64,000 nt of DNA, taken from Wolfiporia cocos. Its lineage: Eukaryota; Basidiomycota; Agaricomycetes; Polyporales; Phaeolaceae. The translations under genes and the position numbers were made by a program. The notes under the pieces are model-generated. The model was not told the origin of the DNA, did not search any database, and worked only from the letters and a program-made list of their open reading frames with translations. The DNA is taken from the NCBI GenBank assembly GCA_029448655.1, contig JACCLO010000004.1:2170001-2234000 (forward strand), given 5' to 3'. Below are positions 36,305-46,937 of the stretch, one piece after another (within the stretch, counting starts at the first letter, position 1; each line of letters starts with the position of its first letter).

Positions 36305-36800
36305 CGTGTACCATTCCATGCTGAGAAGGTGAGAGTCGTAAGGCGCAGTGTTTGGGGATGGACGTTGAAGGACGTTGTTGATCTGGAGTGTGAGAGAATG
36401 GGTGGGGACGAAGATATGAGGAGGTTCATACAACATGTTGCCCCATGGTTCGGGGCTGGCGGGGTGTGAATAAATTGGTCCTTCCATAGGACCGGCGGGA
36501 CGGTCGTAGATAGGTCCTTCCATAGGACCGGCAGGTTGGTCGTAGAGGGGTTTCTCGAGGGGGCCAATAGGGTGGTCGTACAGGGGCGGTTCGAGCAGGA
36601 AGTCGACGGTGTCGACAGAGTCGACAGAGTGATGACTGGGGGTGGGTGATGGGGTACGAGGAGGTGTATGGGGTGGGGATGGCGTTCGAGGTGGTGTCTC
36701 GGGTCTATTCGGGACCCAGTGGAGACGCGGTTCGGGTTTTTTCGGGGTGGGTCGGATAGAATGTTTGGGAACGTGGTTAAGGTGAGGCGTAGGTGGTGTG
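36305..36800 (-). pseudogene. L copy B protein, central part (proline-rich), split by TRIM
   Basis: The minus-strand frame continues the L protein from the TRIM junction. It includes RLHWVPNRPETPPRTPSP and then a small peptide repeat in which GPMEGPIYDRPA is followed by GPMEGPIYSHPA. Copy A has YDHPIGP at the equivalent place but lacks the repeated unit. Confidence 0.7.
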
Positions 36801-37406
36801 TGTCACGGATGTGCCCAGGGGGGCCACTGTACTTCCCTCGCTATAGGTTCCACATGCGGCGCTAGGCGTACGCCGCGTCTCTGGTCCTCAGCCACCTCCT
36901 CGTGCGTCTCACTAGTTTGTTGGTCACCTGACTGTTAGGTTAGCGCTGTAGGGTAGCGCGCGCCTCATCACACTCACGTTACACGTCACACTAGGTATCA
37001 CATGCCTCGCTTACGTACTTACTTACCTCAGCTGTTAGGGCGGTGCTGCGCACAGGCCAGCACTTAAGGGTAGACACTTAGCATACCGTTCTTGCATGTA
37101 TATAAGATACGACAGGAATGGGGCTTACTCCCCATCCTTGAGATTCTCGTCAATGCACTATTGTGCCTCTCTTGCAACTTTCCTGTGTGCGCTCTGGCCC
37201 GGGGCCCCTCTACGACTAGCTTGTCTGTGTGCTAGCCCTGACACGTCGCCTTGCGGAGTACCGTTGGTACTCCCGGTGGACCCCTATAAGGATGTCCCAT
37301 CGGGCGCGCCGCGAGGTCACCGCTATCGCGGTTGGTACACCGCCTTGTTAGGCTTATAGGATCTCCCCAGTTGCCTGGGTCCGCACAGACGTGTAAGTCT
37401 GTGACA
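36801..37406 (+). repeat. 5' LTR of the TRIM
   Basis: It has a TATA box TGTATATAAG at 37097-37106, followed 11 nt later by the hairpin ATGGGG/CCCCAT (37118-37123 and 37130-37135). Confidence 0.93.
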
Positions 37407-38215
37407 TAATCTCAAGGATATCTTACCTCCCCTCCGGCGCGAACTGCGTTGGGGCCGAGGGTTCTCCACGTACAGGGTGCCATGGCAACGCGGCGGGGCA
37501 GCCTCTGGTAGAAGCACCAGAGGTCCGTACTTTTACGAGCCCCCACGAAGCGTTACACCAGGCGAAGTACCCGTGCGGAGTGAGCAAGCAAGTCCACCCC
37601 CTTTCGAACGCAAGGTAGAAGGGGTCAACCGACGTAAGCCCCGTTTGAGGACCCGCCGCCGTCACCCCTGACAAGGGAATGTACGCGCGTGTGGAGGTCT
37701 AGGGCAGTCCGGCCAGTTACCCCTGGGCGGCAGGCACAAGTACAAGATCTCATGACCAGTGGGTATGCGAAGGAACCCGCAAGGGTCTCCAACCCCACAC
37801 CGACAGTCACGAAGGTTAGACAACAACATCGACAACCGACTACCATACTCGACTGAGCCAACCACATACCCTGAGGTCGGTGCGCCACGCTCAGCCACGT
37901 CGGCGTCAGTCCTAGGAGGCGGAATGATCTTGACATTACCACAACCTCCGATGGGCCCGCTCACCGCTGACGAGCCTCGCTCACTCACGTTGCGGGATGT
38001 AAGGGAAACAGGGAATGGTCACCAGTTTCATCCCAATGCTCCCCTGAAGGCAACGCTCACTTCACTCCTCCACCGGCGGACGGTCCGTGCACATGGACGC
38101 TCCCCACCTTACGTCGCAAAGGATGGGCCGTGTGTTAAACAAGCAACCAAGGATGCGAGGGTCGTAGGATATAAGGTAGAACGTTAGGGACAACGTTTTT
38201 TAGGAGGGGGGGTAA

Positions 38216-38821
38216 TGTCACGGATGTGCCCAGGGGGGCCACTGTACTTCCCTCGCTATAGGTTCCACATGCGGCGCTAGGCGTACGCCGCGTCTCTGGT
38301 CCTCAGCCACCTCCTCGTGCGTCTCACTAGTTTGTTGGTCACCTGACTGTTAGGTTAGCGCTGTAGGGTAGCGCGCGCCTCATCACACTCACGTTACACG
38401 TCACACTAGGTATCACATGCCTCGCTTACGTACTTACTTACCTCAGCTGTTAGGGCGGTGCTGCGCACAGGCCAGCACTTAAGGGTAGACACTTAGCGTA
38501 CCGTTCTTGCATGTATATAAGATACGACAGGAATGGGGCTTACTCCCCATCCTTGAGATTCTCGTCAATGCACTATTGTGCCTCTCTTGCAACTTTCCTG
38601 TGTGCGCTCTGGCCCGGGGCCCCTCTACGACTAGCTTGTCTGTGTGCTAGCCCTGACACGTCGCCTTGCGGAGTACCAACGGTACTCCCGGTGGACTCCT
38701 ATAAGGATGTCCCATCGGGCGCGCCGCGAGGTCACCGCTATCGCGGTTGGTACACCGCCTTGTTAGGCTTATAGGATCTCCCCAGTTGCCTGGGTCCGCA
38801 CAGACGTGTAAGTCTGTGACA
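38216..38821 (+). repeat. 3' LTR of the TRIM
   Basis: It is the same length as the 5' LTR. Differences include AGCGTACC instead of AGCATACC, a three-base change in the TACC-GTT/AAC-GGT word, and one C/T change. Confidence 0.93.
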
Positions 38822-38826
38822 GTGTG

Positions 38827-39170
38827 GTGCGTGGCTTGGGGGTGGAGGGCGTGGGAGGGGTGGGCAAAGGGTTGTTGAATGTGGGCGCTAGGAGCGAGGT
38901 GAGGTGTAGCGCGAGGTTGTTGACGTCCTGCTGCAAAGTGAGCAGGGAAGGGAGTTCGGTGTGGGCCAATTCATTGGCACCATGGGTGATAGCGGTGAGG
39001 AGGTAAGATACGTGCGTCTTCCAGAGAGGAAGAGCATATGTTGATGGGGTGGTTTCATGCGCCCGGTGAATGCTTTGGGCGGCGTTGAAAAGTAGGTCAA
39101 AGGCAAAGGTAGCGGGGGTGATGTCGGTAGGGACCCTCTGTGTACTCAGGACGGTGCGTTGGGTGGTCAT
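38827..39170 (-). pseudogene. L copy B protein, N-terminal part
   Basis: The frame starts at ATG 39170 (MTTQRTVLSTQRV) and includes AFDLLFNAAQSIHRAHE and ALPLWKTHVSYLL, homologous to the copy A protein. It is cut off by the TRIM at the GTGTG duplication. Confidence 0.8.
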
Positions 39171-39263
39171 GGTGAGGTGAACGGTGCGTAGGGGGTCTGC
39201 ATATGGGTGGACGGTACGTGAGCGCCTAAGGCGATGGTGGTGGTAAGAGAGAAAGGAGGGTCT

Positions 39264-39583
39264 GTCTCGTGCTGCCTGGAGCGTATCCAGTATCAAAACA
39301 GGCGTTTGGAAGAAGCGTGCATAAACAACATCTCCTGCATCCGATCACTCAGGGGATGCGTTGCAGTTGCAGTGAGATAGGTAAGCTTGCCATATTCTCT
39401 ACACCAGCGTGTGAATGTCTTCTCCTGGTACTCCAGTGTGACTTGATGCAAGTTTCCGACAAATAGCAGACGTCTTGGACCTGGCGGCAGCCAATGTTTG
39501 GGTCGTAGCCAGTTGTAGAGAACAGCCAGCCAACAAAGGACAACAGCTAACCAAGCCACCTGGTGTGGCCACGGGAAAACCAT
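39264..39583 (-). pseudogene. Cytochrome P450 fragment 1: membrane anchor and N-terminus
   Basis: This is the 5' end of a class E microsomal P450 monooxygenase whose gene runs from here to 30805. ATG 39583 gives an N-terminal anchor (WPHQVAWLAVVLCWLAVLY) and the proline hinge LPPGPRRLLFVGN, then TFTRWCREYG. An apparent GC-AG intron (donor GCAAGC) leads to DVVYARFFQTPVLILDTLQ and AARD, where L copy B entered. With the L elements removed the exons read on through introns into fragments 2 and 3 to give a normal ~500-aa P450, except for one frameshift in fragment 2. An upstream ATG at 39694 is rejected because those residues come from an adjacent repeat. Substrate and clan beyond class E group I are not assignable. 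Confidence 0.88.
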
Positions 39584-39621
39584 CTGAGAGTGAAGATTAT
39601 CTAGAGTCGTAAAGTTATGAG

Positions 39622-40381
39622 GGGCGCCAGCGGACAAATCATTTGGGATCCCGTAGTTCGGCTTGAAGTTGACAGCTTGGTATTGTTGCTTCATCGATAC
39701 TATTCGGCACGCTTACGTTGAAATTGAGATTTGGGATTTGGGGTTCGGCACATCCGGCGCAAATTCGGCGACTCCGGCGCGATTGAGGCTTGCTCAGTTT
39801 GATTTCGACAAGCGCACGCAGAGCAGCACTGAGGATGCACTGTGGGCGGGCACACACAGTGTGATTTTGCTCTGTTCTCTTCGGAGCTCTTGTCCGGAGA
39901 GCTGAGATACAGCGCAAGAGAATTCCGCCTTCTCGGTGTGTTGCGCAGGAGATTATACATGTAAGCTCGCAAAAAATGCCATATACGAAGATTAAAATGA
40001 ATGGGAAGAATGAGATCATTCAGAGGCCTGGGGGTAATACAAGTACACTACTTCATAGCCAATCACAGGTCAAAGTACACAAGACCTCAACATGAAGTCA
40101 ACGGCGCAGGAGTGGACCGTTAAGAATGCGTCGAGCTCGGGTGTTGAGAACATACCGCATTCGGGCATTGCCAAATAATACCAAGCAGGCATTAGGCGCA
40201 CAACAGCGCGGCCGAAATGACAGTTACATATGCCGAAATATTGACAGCTGGACCGAAATGTTGACAGCTAGGCCGAAATAGAGACCGAAATAGAGACAGA
40301 TAGGCCGAAATGCTGACAGCTAGGCCGAAATTCTGACAGTAGAGCCTCCCAATTTACTTATGTCCGCTGGCGCACATCATA
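39622..40381. mobile_element. D element copy 1 (TIR element with GGCCGAAAT-rich array)
   Basis: Terminal inverted repeats are GCGCCAGCGGACAAATCATT on the left and ATTTACTTATGTCCGCTGGC on the right. The body is about 700 bp. Its right third holds five or six imperfect ~21-bp units of the form CCGAAATGCTGACAGCTAGG. It sits 40 bp upstream of the P450 start codon. No transposase frame is seen, so it is non-autonomous. Confidence 0.7.
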
Positions 40382-40429
40382 TAAAGCAGAGCACTTGCAT
40401 GTTCGCTCCACTATGATATATGAGGGGCG

Positions 40430-40700
40430 CCAGCGGACAGATTAATTGGGATCCCGTAGTTCGGCTTGAAGTTGACAGCTTTATGATGTGCGCCAGCGGA
40501 CATAAATAAATTGGGGTTCATAGTTTCGAGTTGATGCAAATATTCGCACTTGGTTGTCTAAGGTTTCGGCTCCACTGTCAGAATTTCGGCCTAGCTGTCA
40601 GCATTTCGGCTCAGCTGTCAACATTTCGGCGTAACTGTCAACATTCCGGCCTCGCGATGTTGGAACAGCGTACGCCTAATACCTGTTTGGTATTATTTGG
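40430..40700. repeat. Rearranged D element forming a long inverted repeat with copy 1
   Basis: A 55-bp D left end (40430-40484) is fused to a reversed D right end with its CCGAAAT array (40487-40700). With the right arm of copy 1 (about 40165-40381) this makes an inverted repeat of about 215-bp arms around a ~105-bp spacer. It can form a large cruciform or hairpin RNA. Confidence 0.75.
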
Positions 40701-40828
40701 CACATAAGCAAAAGGCGAGATAGTAGATAAGCGTAGATAAAGTGACGTCAGACTGGTATACGTTATCAGACCGATTTACGCCAATAAAATATGTTTTGTA
40801 TTTTGACCTCTGGGAAATACCAAGGCAT

Positions 40829-40930
40829 CCGGTAAACTGTTGCAAAGTCGCGGGTGGCATCTGGTGAATACTGGGAAACTCACAAAGGCATCTGGTGGAT
40901 TGTTTCACAGTTGCAGAGGCATCTGGTGAA
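40829..40930. repeat. Three imperfect ~35-40 bp units around GGCATCTGGTGAA
   Basis: The words GGCATCCGGTAAA, GGCATCTGGTGAA and GGCATCTGGTGGA, then GGCATCTGGTGAA, recur with a partly shared spacer (TGTT.CA.AGTTGCA). Confidence 0.6.
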
Positions 40931-41059
40931 AGAGCCACCAGTTGCCAGGCCTGCTGATCTACCATGGGGCAGACAGTATTCACTCAGACATTATATTGGG
41001 ATAAATTGGTGATATATCCGGGCACTCGAGGTACGTCAGAATTTATTTATTGCGTGCAC

Positions 41060-41761
41060 TTACATACTACAAATCGCACAAAAACTTGGGAATGGAAGCA
41101 GGGCGGCGTCAGCGCACGTCAGGGAGCCAGTACCGCTCACACTGCCAACCTTGTTCCTGAGCCATGCCATCGCAGTTGCCTTGAAGCACACCGTGCCCAT
41201 CCCCACAAGCATGACACCCCAGTCCTCGTGGCCCCACGTGCCCTGGGCCGCCCACTCATTGTAGCCATCTCTGCCGCTGCTGCTGCCACTGCCCATGGGG
41301 AGCCAGCACTGCACGTGGTTGAAAGTGCATGCACATCGGGCATGATCTCATCATCATGGTGGGGAACGACCTAAAAAGAGACGGTGGCGGAGTGAGCCTA
41401 AACTGGAAGGTGGTGCAATACACACCTGGTTACGGAAAAGGGGTGCGTAGGGTCTATAGTCAAGGAATGAAAATGTACATACCTTACGCGTTCACATAAT
41501 AAGCCTCACGATATGTGCGCGTGTAAGTGCTCAAGAAGGCCGATGTGCACAGGGATGATGGAGGGGTCTTCCTTGGAGGGATAGCTGATGTTCTGTGGGT
41601 CCCGCAGTGGGGTCTCAGGATCAACCAGGTGGTCCTCGCGTGCTGCGAATGCTAGCCACTTGCAGTCAAGCGGCAACACAGACACGCCGGCGTCAAGGAG
41701 CCCAAGGTGCTGCACATCGTCACAAGCAGGCCCAAGCATATGTTGGATAGGATGGAGGGCG
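41060..41761 (-). other. Two unidentified coding-like fragments (probable repeat relics)
   Basis: Minus-strand frames at 41343-41060 (NEWAAQGTWGHEDWGVMLVG) and 41761-41506 (DDVQHLGLLDAGVSVLPLD ... DPSIIPVHIGLLEHLHAHIS) have protein-like composition. They lack starts, splice continuity or a family I can name. They may be exons of a decayed transposon or captured gene. Confidence 0.35.
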
Positions 41762-41893
41762 CCTTACATGCAGGTGGAAGTGCGCCCAACAACGTCAGTG
41801 GTAGTCAGCAAGAAGTCAAAAAAAGATGAACGTACACACCAGCACGGCACCGGACAGCAAATATGCATACAGAGAGCCAGTATGGTAGGGCAA

Positions 41894-42385
41894 TGTCACA
41901 GATTATTTGGTGACGTTTCCTATATATAATGTTTTGGCTTTACCGGGAGTCGAACCCTCGGCTTCACAACTATAGGGCACGTGACGTCCTTATTGGCGTC
42001 ACGGTACTTACTGGAGATAACGCGCATCTCTTACAGATAAGATAGTACATTAGATAAGCGTTCTAGGCTATGACTCGTAGGCGCGCGCGCACAGGCCGCG
42101 TTGCTTTAGGGTAGACAATATGGCCTTTGGTTCAGCGCTCCTGATGTACATATAAGCTTGGGTCTGGCGGCGTTCTTGCCTCAGACCTTTTAATCTCGAC
42201 TTTGGGGCTTAGGCCCTCCATTGCTCGTTATCACCCTGCTTGCGCTCTATAAGATACTCGCTAGTCTGTGAGACGTACCTCGGCCTCGTCTTAGGGAGGT
42301 GGTTTACCCTTTGACGACTTAGCCTTGGGATGCAGCTAGTTAGTGGGCGTTAGGCGTAGGGGGATGACCCTAGAGTTTTGGGTCA
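41894..42385 (+). mobile_element. Solo LTR, TSD GGCAA
   Basis: It starts TGTCACAGAT and ends TTTTGGGTCA, 492 bp, with GGCAA at 41889-41893 and 42386-42390. It has CTTTAGGGTAGAC, then a TATA box (ACATATAAGC), then the GGTCTG/CAGACC hairpin (42161-42166 and 42182-42187). Confidence 0.92.
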
Positions 42386-42390
42386 GGCAA

Positions 42391-43019
42391 AGGTATTATC
42401 ATCCATTCATACTGTGCATGGCTCACTAGCAAAAAAATCGAAGACTGAACACACACACCGGCACGGACCAGGGCGACAAATGCGCATACAGGGAGTGGTT
42501 CCAGAAGTAGTATGATGCATCGTTTATGCTGTGCATGGCCGATTAGTAAAATGTTAAAGGACCGTTGTGGTGAAGGGAAGAGAGCAACAAAGAAGATTCA
42601 CCTAGACGGATGACTTATATACCGTGCAACAACGCTGTCAAACCTAGTACACCTAGTATAGCAGATGGACTACTCGATATAGTGAAGCTGCATCCTAGTG
42701 ATGTCATTACATGGAACAAGCACTTCGAGTGCATGTGACCATAAGCCATGTGCAACCTGCACAACCACTCTTGCAATTCATATGTCAGCCTGACTACTAA
42801 ACGACAATTCTATACCAGTCGGATAATTAGTTTCCCAGTCTGGTAGTTAGTTTCCCAGTCACGCATTGAGTTTGACTGACACTTATAAAATGCCTTCAGA
42901 GTGGCGATTGAAAGCCACTCTGCTGTCAATCTTATCAATGCTTATCTACAGAGATAAGATTCCTCTTCGATTGGCAAGTGCCTCCAGCACTGATAAGCCA
43001 CCTCCAGCACTGATAAGCC
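42391..43019. other. No gene recognised
   Basis: The sequence shares a GGCACGGACCAG...GCATACAG(A/G)GAG block with the left flank of the preceding LTR (41845-41880), so it belongs to an older repeat that the LTR entered. Nothing else is supported. Confidence 0.4.
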
Positions 43020-43186
43020 ATCTCATGTTTTGCTGATGCAATGTCCAATGCGGTATGTTCTGAGCTTGATGCAAGTCGCGAACATTCTCAAGGGCCCGCC
43101 CCTGCATCGTTCACTTCATGATGCATGAAGAGTCTTCTTGAGGTATTGTGTACTTATACTTGTGCTCGGCTATGAAGTGGTGTACT
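43020..43186 (-). repeat. D element copy 2, left part, interrupted by LTR stack
   Basis: It matches D copy 1 (around 40090-40180) in reverse orientation. The match resumes at 46034-46120 beyond the LTR stack (CTGAATGATCTCATTC-type sequence). Confidence 0.65.
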
Positions 43187-43254
43187 TGTCACAAGCGAAT
43201 TTCAAAGCCTTTAGACATAACCTAATTTCAACCCCGCTCATGCTAAACCATAAC

Positions 43255-44978
43255 TAACACATGCTACAACCTAAGACACACACCCGGGGGAAGGGGGCTC
43301 ACTCAAAGGTGCCTTCCTGGTCCAGGGCATCTAAGGCTGAAGAGGCCAAGACAAGTCTGAGGTTCACTCAAGACTGTTGGCCGGTTATATAGACTATACT
43401 ATTTGTACATGTTGTGGTGTGTGGGCTGTAAGGCCGTCAATGCTGGTATATGATTGGTTTAGCTACGGGGCCGGTAATGGCATCAGAGCGCGGGCTATGT
43501 GAGATGGCCATGGCGACGTAGCGGATCAAGCCCAGATCGGTGGTTCTCATCAATCGGGGGTTCACTGGTAATGGTGGGGTTCTAAGTCTGTGATCGGGGT
43601 TCCTAGCATGATGGGGACTGATGCCAGTAATGGTGGGGTTAGCAGTCCATGATTGGTGACATAGCTAGTGATCGTGGACTGGCTGGTAATGGCCTTGGGT
43701 GATTGAGCATGATCGGCTGTGATCAGTGGCAGTGCTTCCTGTGACTGGTAGGGTTCTCAGTCATACAGGGCATTGTCCACTGGGTTTAGAGCCTCCATAG
43801 GCTATTGACTGTATTGTACATAGTTCGTGCCAGTAATGGCGTGTAGCCCATGGTTGGTAATTGTTACAGTTATTCCGATTTTTCGAACGCTGGCAGAACT
43901 CACCATTGGACGAATACGATACAAAGACTTGTTGTGCAACCAACTCCCCTGGCTACTCGTGACTCTACAGGGCACATCCCCAGTTGTACTAGCGTATAGG
44001 GCACGTTTCACCTCTGGCAGATCCAACTCTGCCCTCGTTTCATCTTAATCATTTACTAGCTGATAGATGGCATTCAACCGCCATCACCATTCCTATCTAT
44101 CGTCTCAGATATATCACTACATACTTATCAAACGTTCGGTACTATAGCGTAGATAGTATCGGTGACATCTGGGACTGGCTTGACCCCTAAAACCCAATGT
44201 AGTATATAAAGTCATGTATTTACCGTTGAGGCTCTGCAGCTCGACCTTGTTGTACAAACAAGAAGTCCTATACTCGTTCTCAAACGTAGGAAACTACGCT
44301 CAAGTATTTCTCGCTTGAGCAACCAAACGACTAAGTCCTTGAAGTGCACACTTACTTCTCGAACTTAGGTGAGTCTTATATTCTATTAGACTTGCACCTG
44401 GACAGATTATATCCTCTAACACATATTGGATATCAAACGATCTCCTAGGAACTTCACCTAGGACTTGAAGGCATCTAACGACTATTGCCTTGCATACGGC
44501 GACATGCCTACATGCAGAAGAATGATCTATATTTGCGACTTGAATATATGAACGGGTATCCGACCCATAACAGTAATGACTGTGTAGCCTGTACTGGCTG
44601 TGGTTCATGGAGACGGGAGGCATAGGGTTCAGTTAGTTGGGTGGACGTGGTCCTAGCCATGAGTCTAGTGGTTGTGGTGCATTCAGACGAGGTGGTACGT
44701 GTATGAGGTGTGGTCCAGGTAGTGAAGGCTTGGTTGGGTTTGGTGCTTTTGGGTTCATCATACTTCGTTGGGGTCATGTGACTCTTGTTGGCTTTGTGCT
44801 GTACTGGACATGTGGACTAGGGTTCTTAGGCATGGCTGGCGGTGCCATTGGCTAGTGCCCGGGGTGGTTTGTGTATAGGGCTTGGTTCTAGCTTAGGCAT
44901 TGGGTCTTCCAGCTTCAGGGGTGCTCTTGATGATCGGAAAAGGTACTGTGCCTAAATACTTGAAATTGGCATGTGACA
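43255..44978 (-). mobile_element. Middle solo LTR of the stack, TSD ATAAC
   Basis: It belongs to the same family as its host LTR but lies in the opposite orientation. ATAAC is at 43250-43254 and 44979-44983. The low-coordinate terminus is TAACAC instead of TGACAC. Net length is about 1.0 kb without the inner LTR. The head-to-head arrangement makes a palindrome around 44980. Confidence 0.88.
43862..44572 (-). mobile_element. Inner solo LTR, TGTTACGGG family, TSD GTAAT
   Basis: It runs from TGTTACAG to CCCATAACA, 711 bp, with GTAAT at 43857-43861 and 44573-44577. It is homologous to 31498-32339 in reverse, with only one copy of the 134-bp unit. Confidence 0.93.
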
Positions 44979-46239
44979 ATAACAGTGCCAGAGCACCTCC
45001 AAAGAGCACCCCTGAAGCTGGAACCTGATGCCATAGCTAGTAGAAGCCCCAGATTCATAAGCCACCTAGGGCACTAGCCACCAAACCTACAGAGCATCAC
45101 CAGCCATGCCTAAAACCCAAGTACCAACTCCATCATCCAGTCCAACACCATACAATTAGCACAATGAGCCAGACAAGCACACCTAATCCAGACCAACCAC
45201 CTGCTGTCTTAACCAATGCTCATCCACAAGTAGGACAGACACAATGAGCCAGGCAGCGCACCTAACTCAACCATCCCCCTGCTGCCAAGAACACCACCGC
45301 TCATAATGTCTCAACTCACCACAAGGACTCCCAGCTAGAACCACCTGCACATGTCCACCCAACCAACCATCTCCAACATCTCCCGTCTCCAAGGATTACC
45401 CTCCATTACAGGCATGGACTACAATATGGCCATTATTGGCCACAGACTACTCACCATTAAAGGCATGTATTATGACACGGCCAGCAGGGGCCTTAAAGCT
45501 ATGAACCTGCCCTAGTCAACAAGAGCCACCAGCCATGGGCTAAGCCACAACATCACCAATCACTAGAGAACCACCAATCGCCATACGTCACTGAATGCCA
45601 TTACTGGCCAGGTCCCTGATCACTAAAGAACCACCAATAATGGACCATTAACCCTGCCATTACTGGCACCCATCCCAATCATGCTAGAACCCTGATCAAG
45701 GACACCATGTCATGCCATTACTGGCAGAACCCCCAATTGCCAACCATCACAATCAGAGCCTGACAGATTGGTAACCCACTCCAATCCAGGCACAACCTGC
45801 TACGTCGCCATGGCCATCCAAGACGTAGCAGACACAGCCACTCCTGCACTGATGCCATTACTGGCCCATAGCACAAATATGTACATACAGTGGAAACACA
45901 TATAATGGGCCAACAGTCGAGGTAGCACCTCAGACTTGTCTTGGCCATTTATGCCTTGTCTATCCTGGATTGTAATGTGCCTTTGTGTGGGTCACATTGC
46001 CCTGGGCTCTAGTCTGAGAAGTAGCACATGTCAGTACTTGTATGACTCCCTGTGCTCCGAATGATCTAATTCCTCCTATTCATTTCTCTCTTAGTATAGT
46101 TATGCAACATACTTGTGCACAAATACCTTGGCAAAACAATGGCATTCCTACAGGTATGTCAGTGACAGATTGTGTTACCACAATTCCTTTGATTCAGCTA
46201 GTATGCAGGTTCCCAAACCCTTCATGGAATTGCATCACA

Positions 46240-46937
46240 TGCCTGGTATTGTTGCTTCATCAATACTATTTGGCATGCTTACATTGAAATTGAGATTTGA
46301 AATTTGGGGTTCGGCGCATCCAGCACAAATTTGACGACTCCAATGTGATCTCGGCTTGCTCAGTTTGATTCGACAAGCGTGCACAGAGCAGAGAGCCCAC
46401 AGGTGGCAGCACTGAGGATGTACTGTAGCTGCCAAGTGGGTGGGCACACACAGTGTGATTTTGCTCTGTTCCCTTCAAAGCTCTTGTCTGGAGAGCTGAG
46501 ATACAGCGCAAGAGGATTCCGCCTTTTCGGCACATTGCGTAGGAGATTATATACATGTAAGCTCGCAAAAATATAAAGATATAAATGAATGGGAAGAATG
46601 AGATCATTCAGAGGACTGTGAGTATTACAAGTACACTACTTCATAGCCAACCACAGCTCAGAGTACACAACATGAAGTCAATGGCACAGGAGCGGACCCT
46701 TGAGAACCTTCGCGACTTGCATCAAGCTCGGGTGTTGAGAACATACACCATTTGGGCATTGCCAAATAATGCCAAGCAGGCACTAGGCGCACAACAACAG
46801 GCACATCACAAGGCCGAAATTACATATGCCGAAATATTTACAGCTGGACCAAAATGTTGACAGCTAAGTGACAGCTAGGCCGAAATTCTGACAGTAGAGC
46901 CTCCCAATTCACTTATGTCCACTGGTGCACATCATAC
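46240..46937. repeat. D element copy 3 (CpG-decayed)
   Basis: It is parallel to copy 1 (39686-40381) over its whole length. In the terminal repeat GTCCGCTGGCGC has become GTCCACTGGTGC: both CpG sites are lost. Confidence 0.8.

Larger units (their letters stand above)
36801..38821 (+). mobile_element. TRIM-like two-LTR retroelement without protein genes, TSD GTGTG
   Basis: Two 606-bp LTRs (36801-37406 and 38216-38821) start TGTCACGG and end CTGTGACA. They differ at only about five positions. They enclose 809 bp with no recognisable gag or pol. A polypurine tract (38202-38215) abuts the 3' LTR. GTGTG occurs at 36796-36800 and 38822-38826. This is a complete, recent, non-autonomous element that must have used proteins supplied in trans. 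Confidence 0.93.
35372..39263 (-). mobile_element. L element copy B, carrying a TRIM and a solo LTR
   Basis: It is flanked by the 16-bp duplication GTCTCGTGCTGCCTGG at 35356-35371 and 39264-39279. The (GA)n tail is at its low-coordinate end. It aligns with copy A from tail to 5' end (shared GTGAGCGCCTAAGGCGATGG near both 5' ends). Removing the TRIM (36801-38821) and the solo LTR (35971-36299) leaves roughly 1.5-1.9 kb. Its protein frame is in pieces, so it is dead. Confidence 0.85.
43187..46033 (+). mobile_element. Outer solo LTR of a three-level stack, TSD GTACT
   Basis: It begins TGTCACAAGC at 43187 and ends ACATGTCA at 46033, with GTACT at 43182-43186 and 46034-46038. After removing the next LTR (43255-44978) it is about 1.1 kb and colinear with the LTR at 52021-53080. 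The TATA box and hairpin AGTCGAGG...CCTCAGACT precede TTGTCTTGGCC. Confidence 0.88.

Noticed and set aside
37096..37359. Short plus-strand frame repeated at 38511-38774
   Set aside because: It is duplicated only because both copies lie in the two LTRs of the TRIM; it spans the TATA-hairpin region and is not a gene.
39584..39694. N-terminal extension of the P450 to an ATG at 39694
   Set aside because: These codons come from the terminal repeat and flank of D element copy 1; ATG 39583 starts directly at the membrane anchor as in other P450s.
44637..44855. Glycine-rich plus-strand frame
   Set aside because: It is antisense to LTR sequence within the 43255-44978 LTR and not conserved in the other copies.
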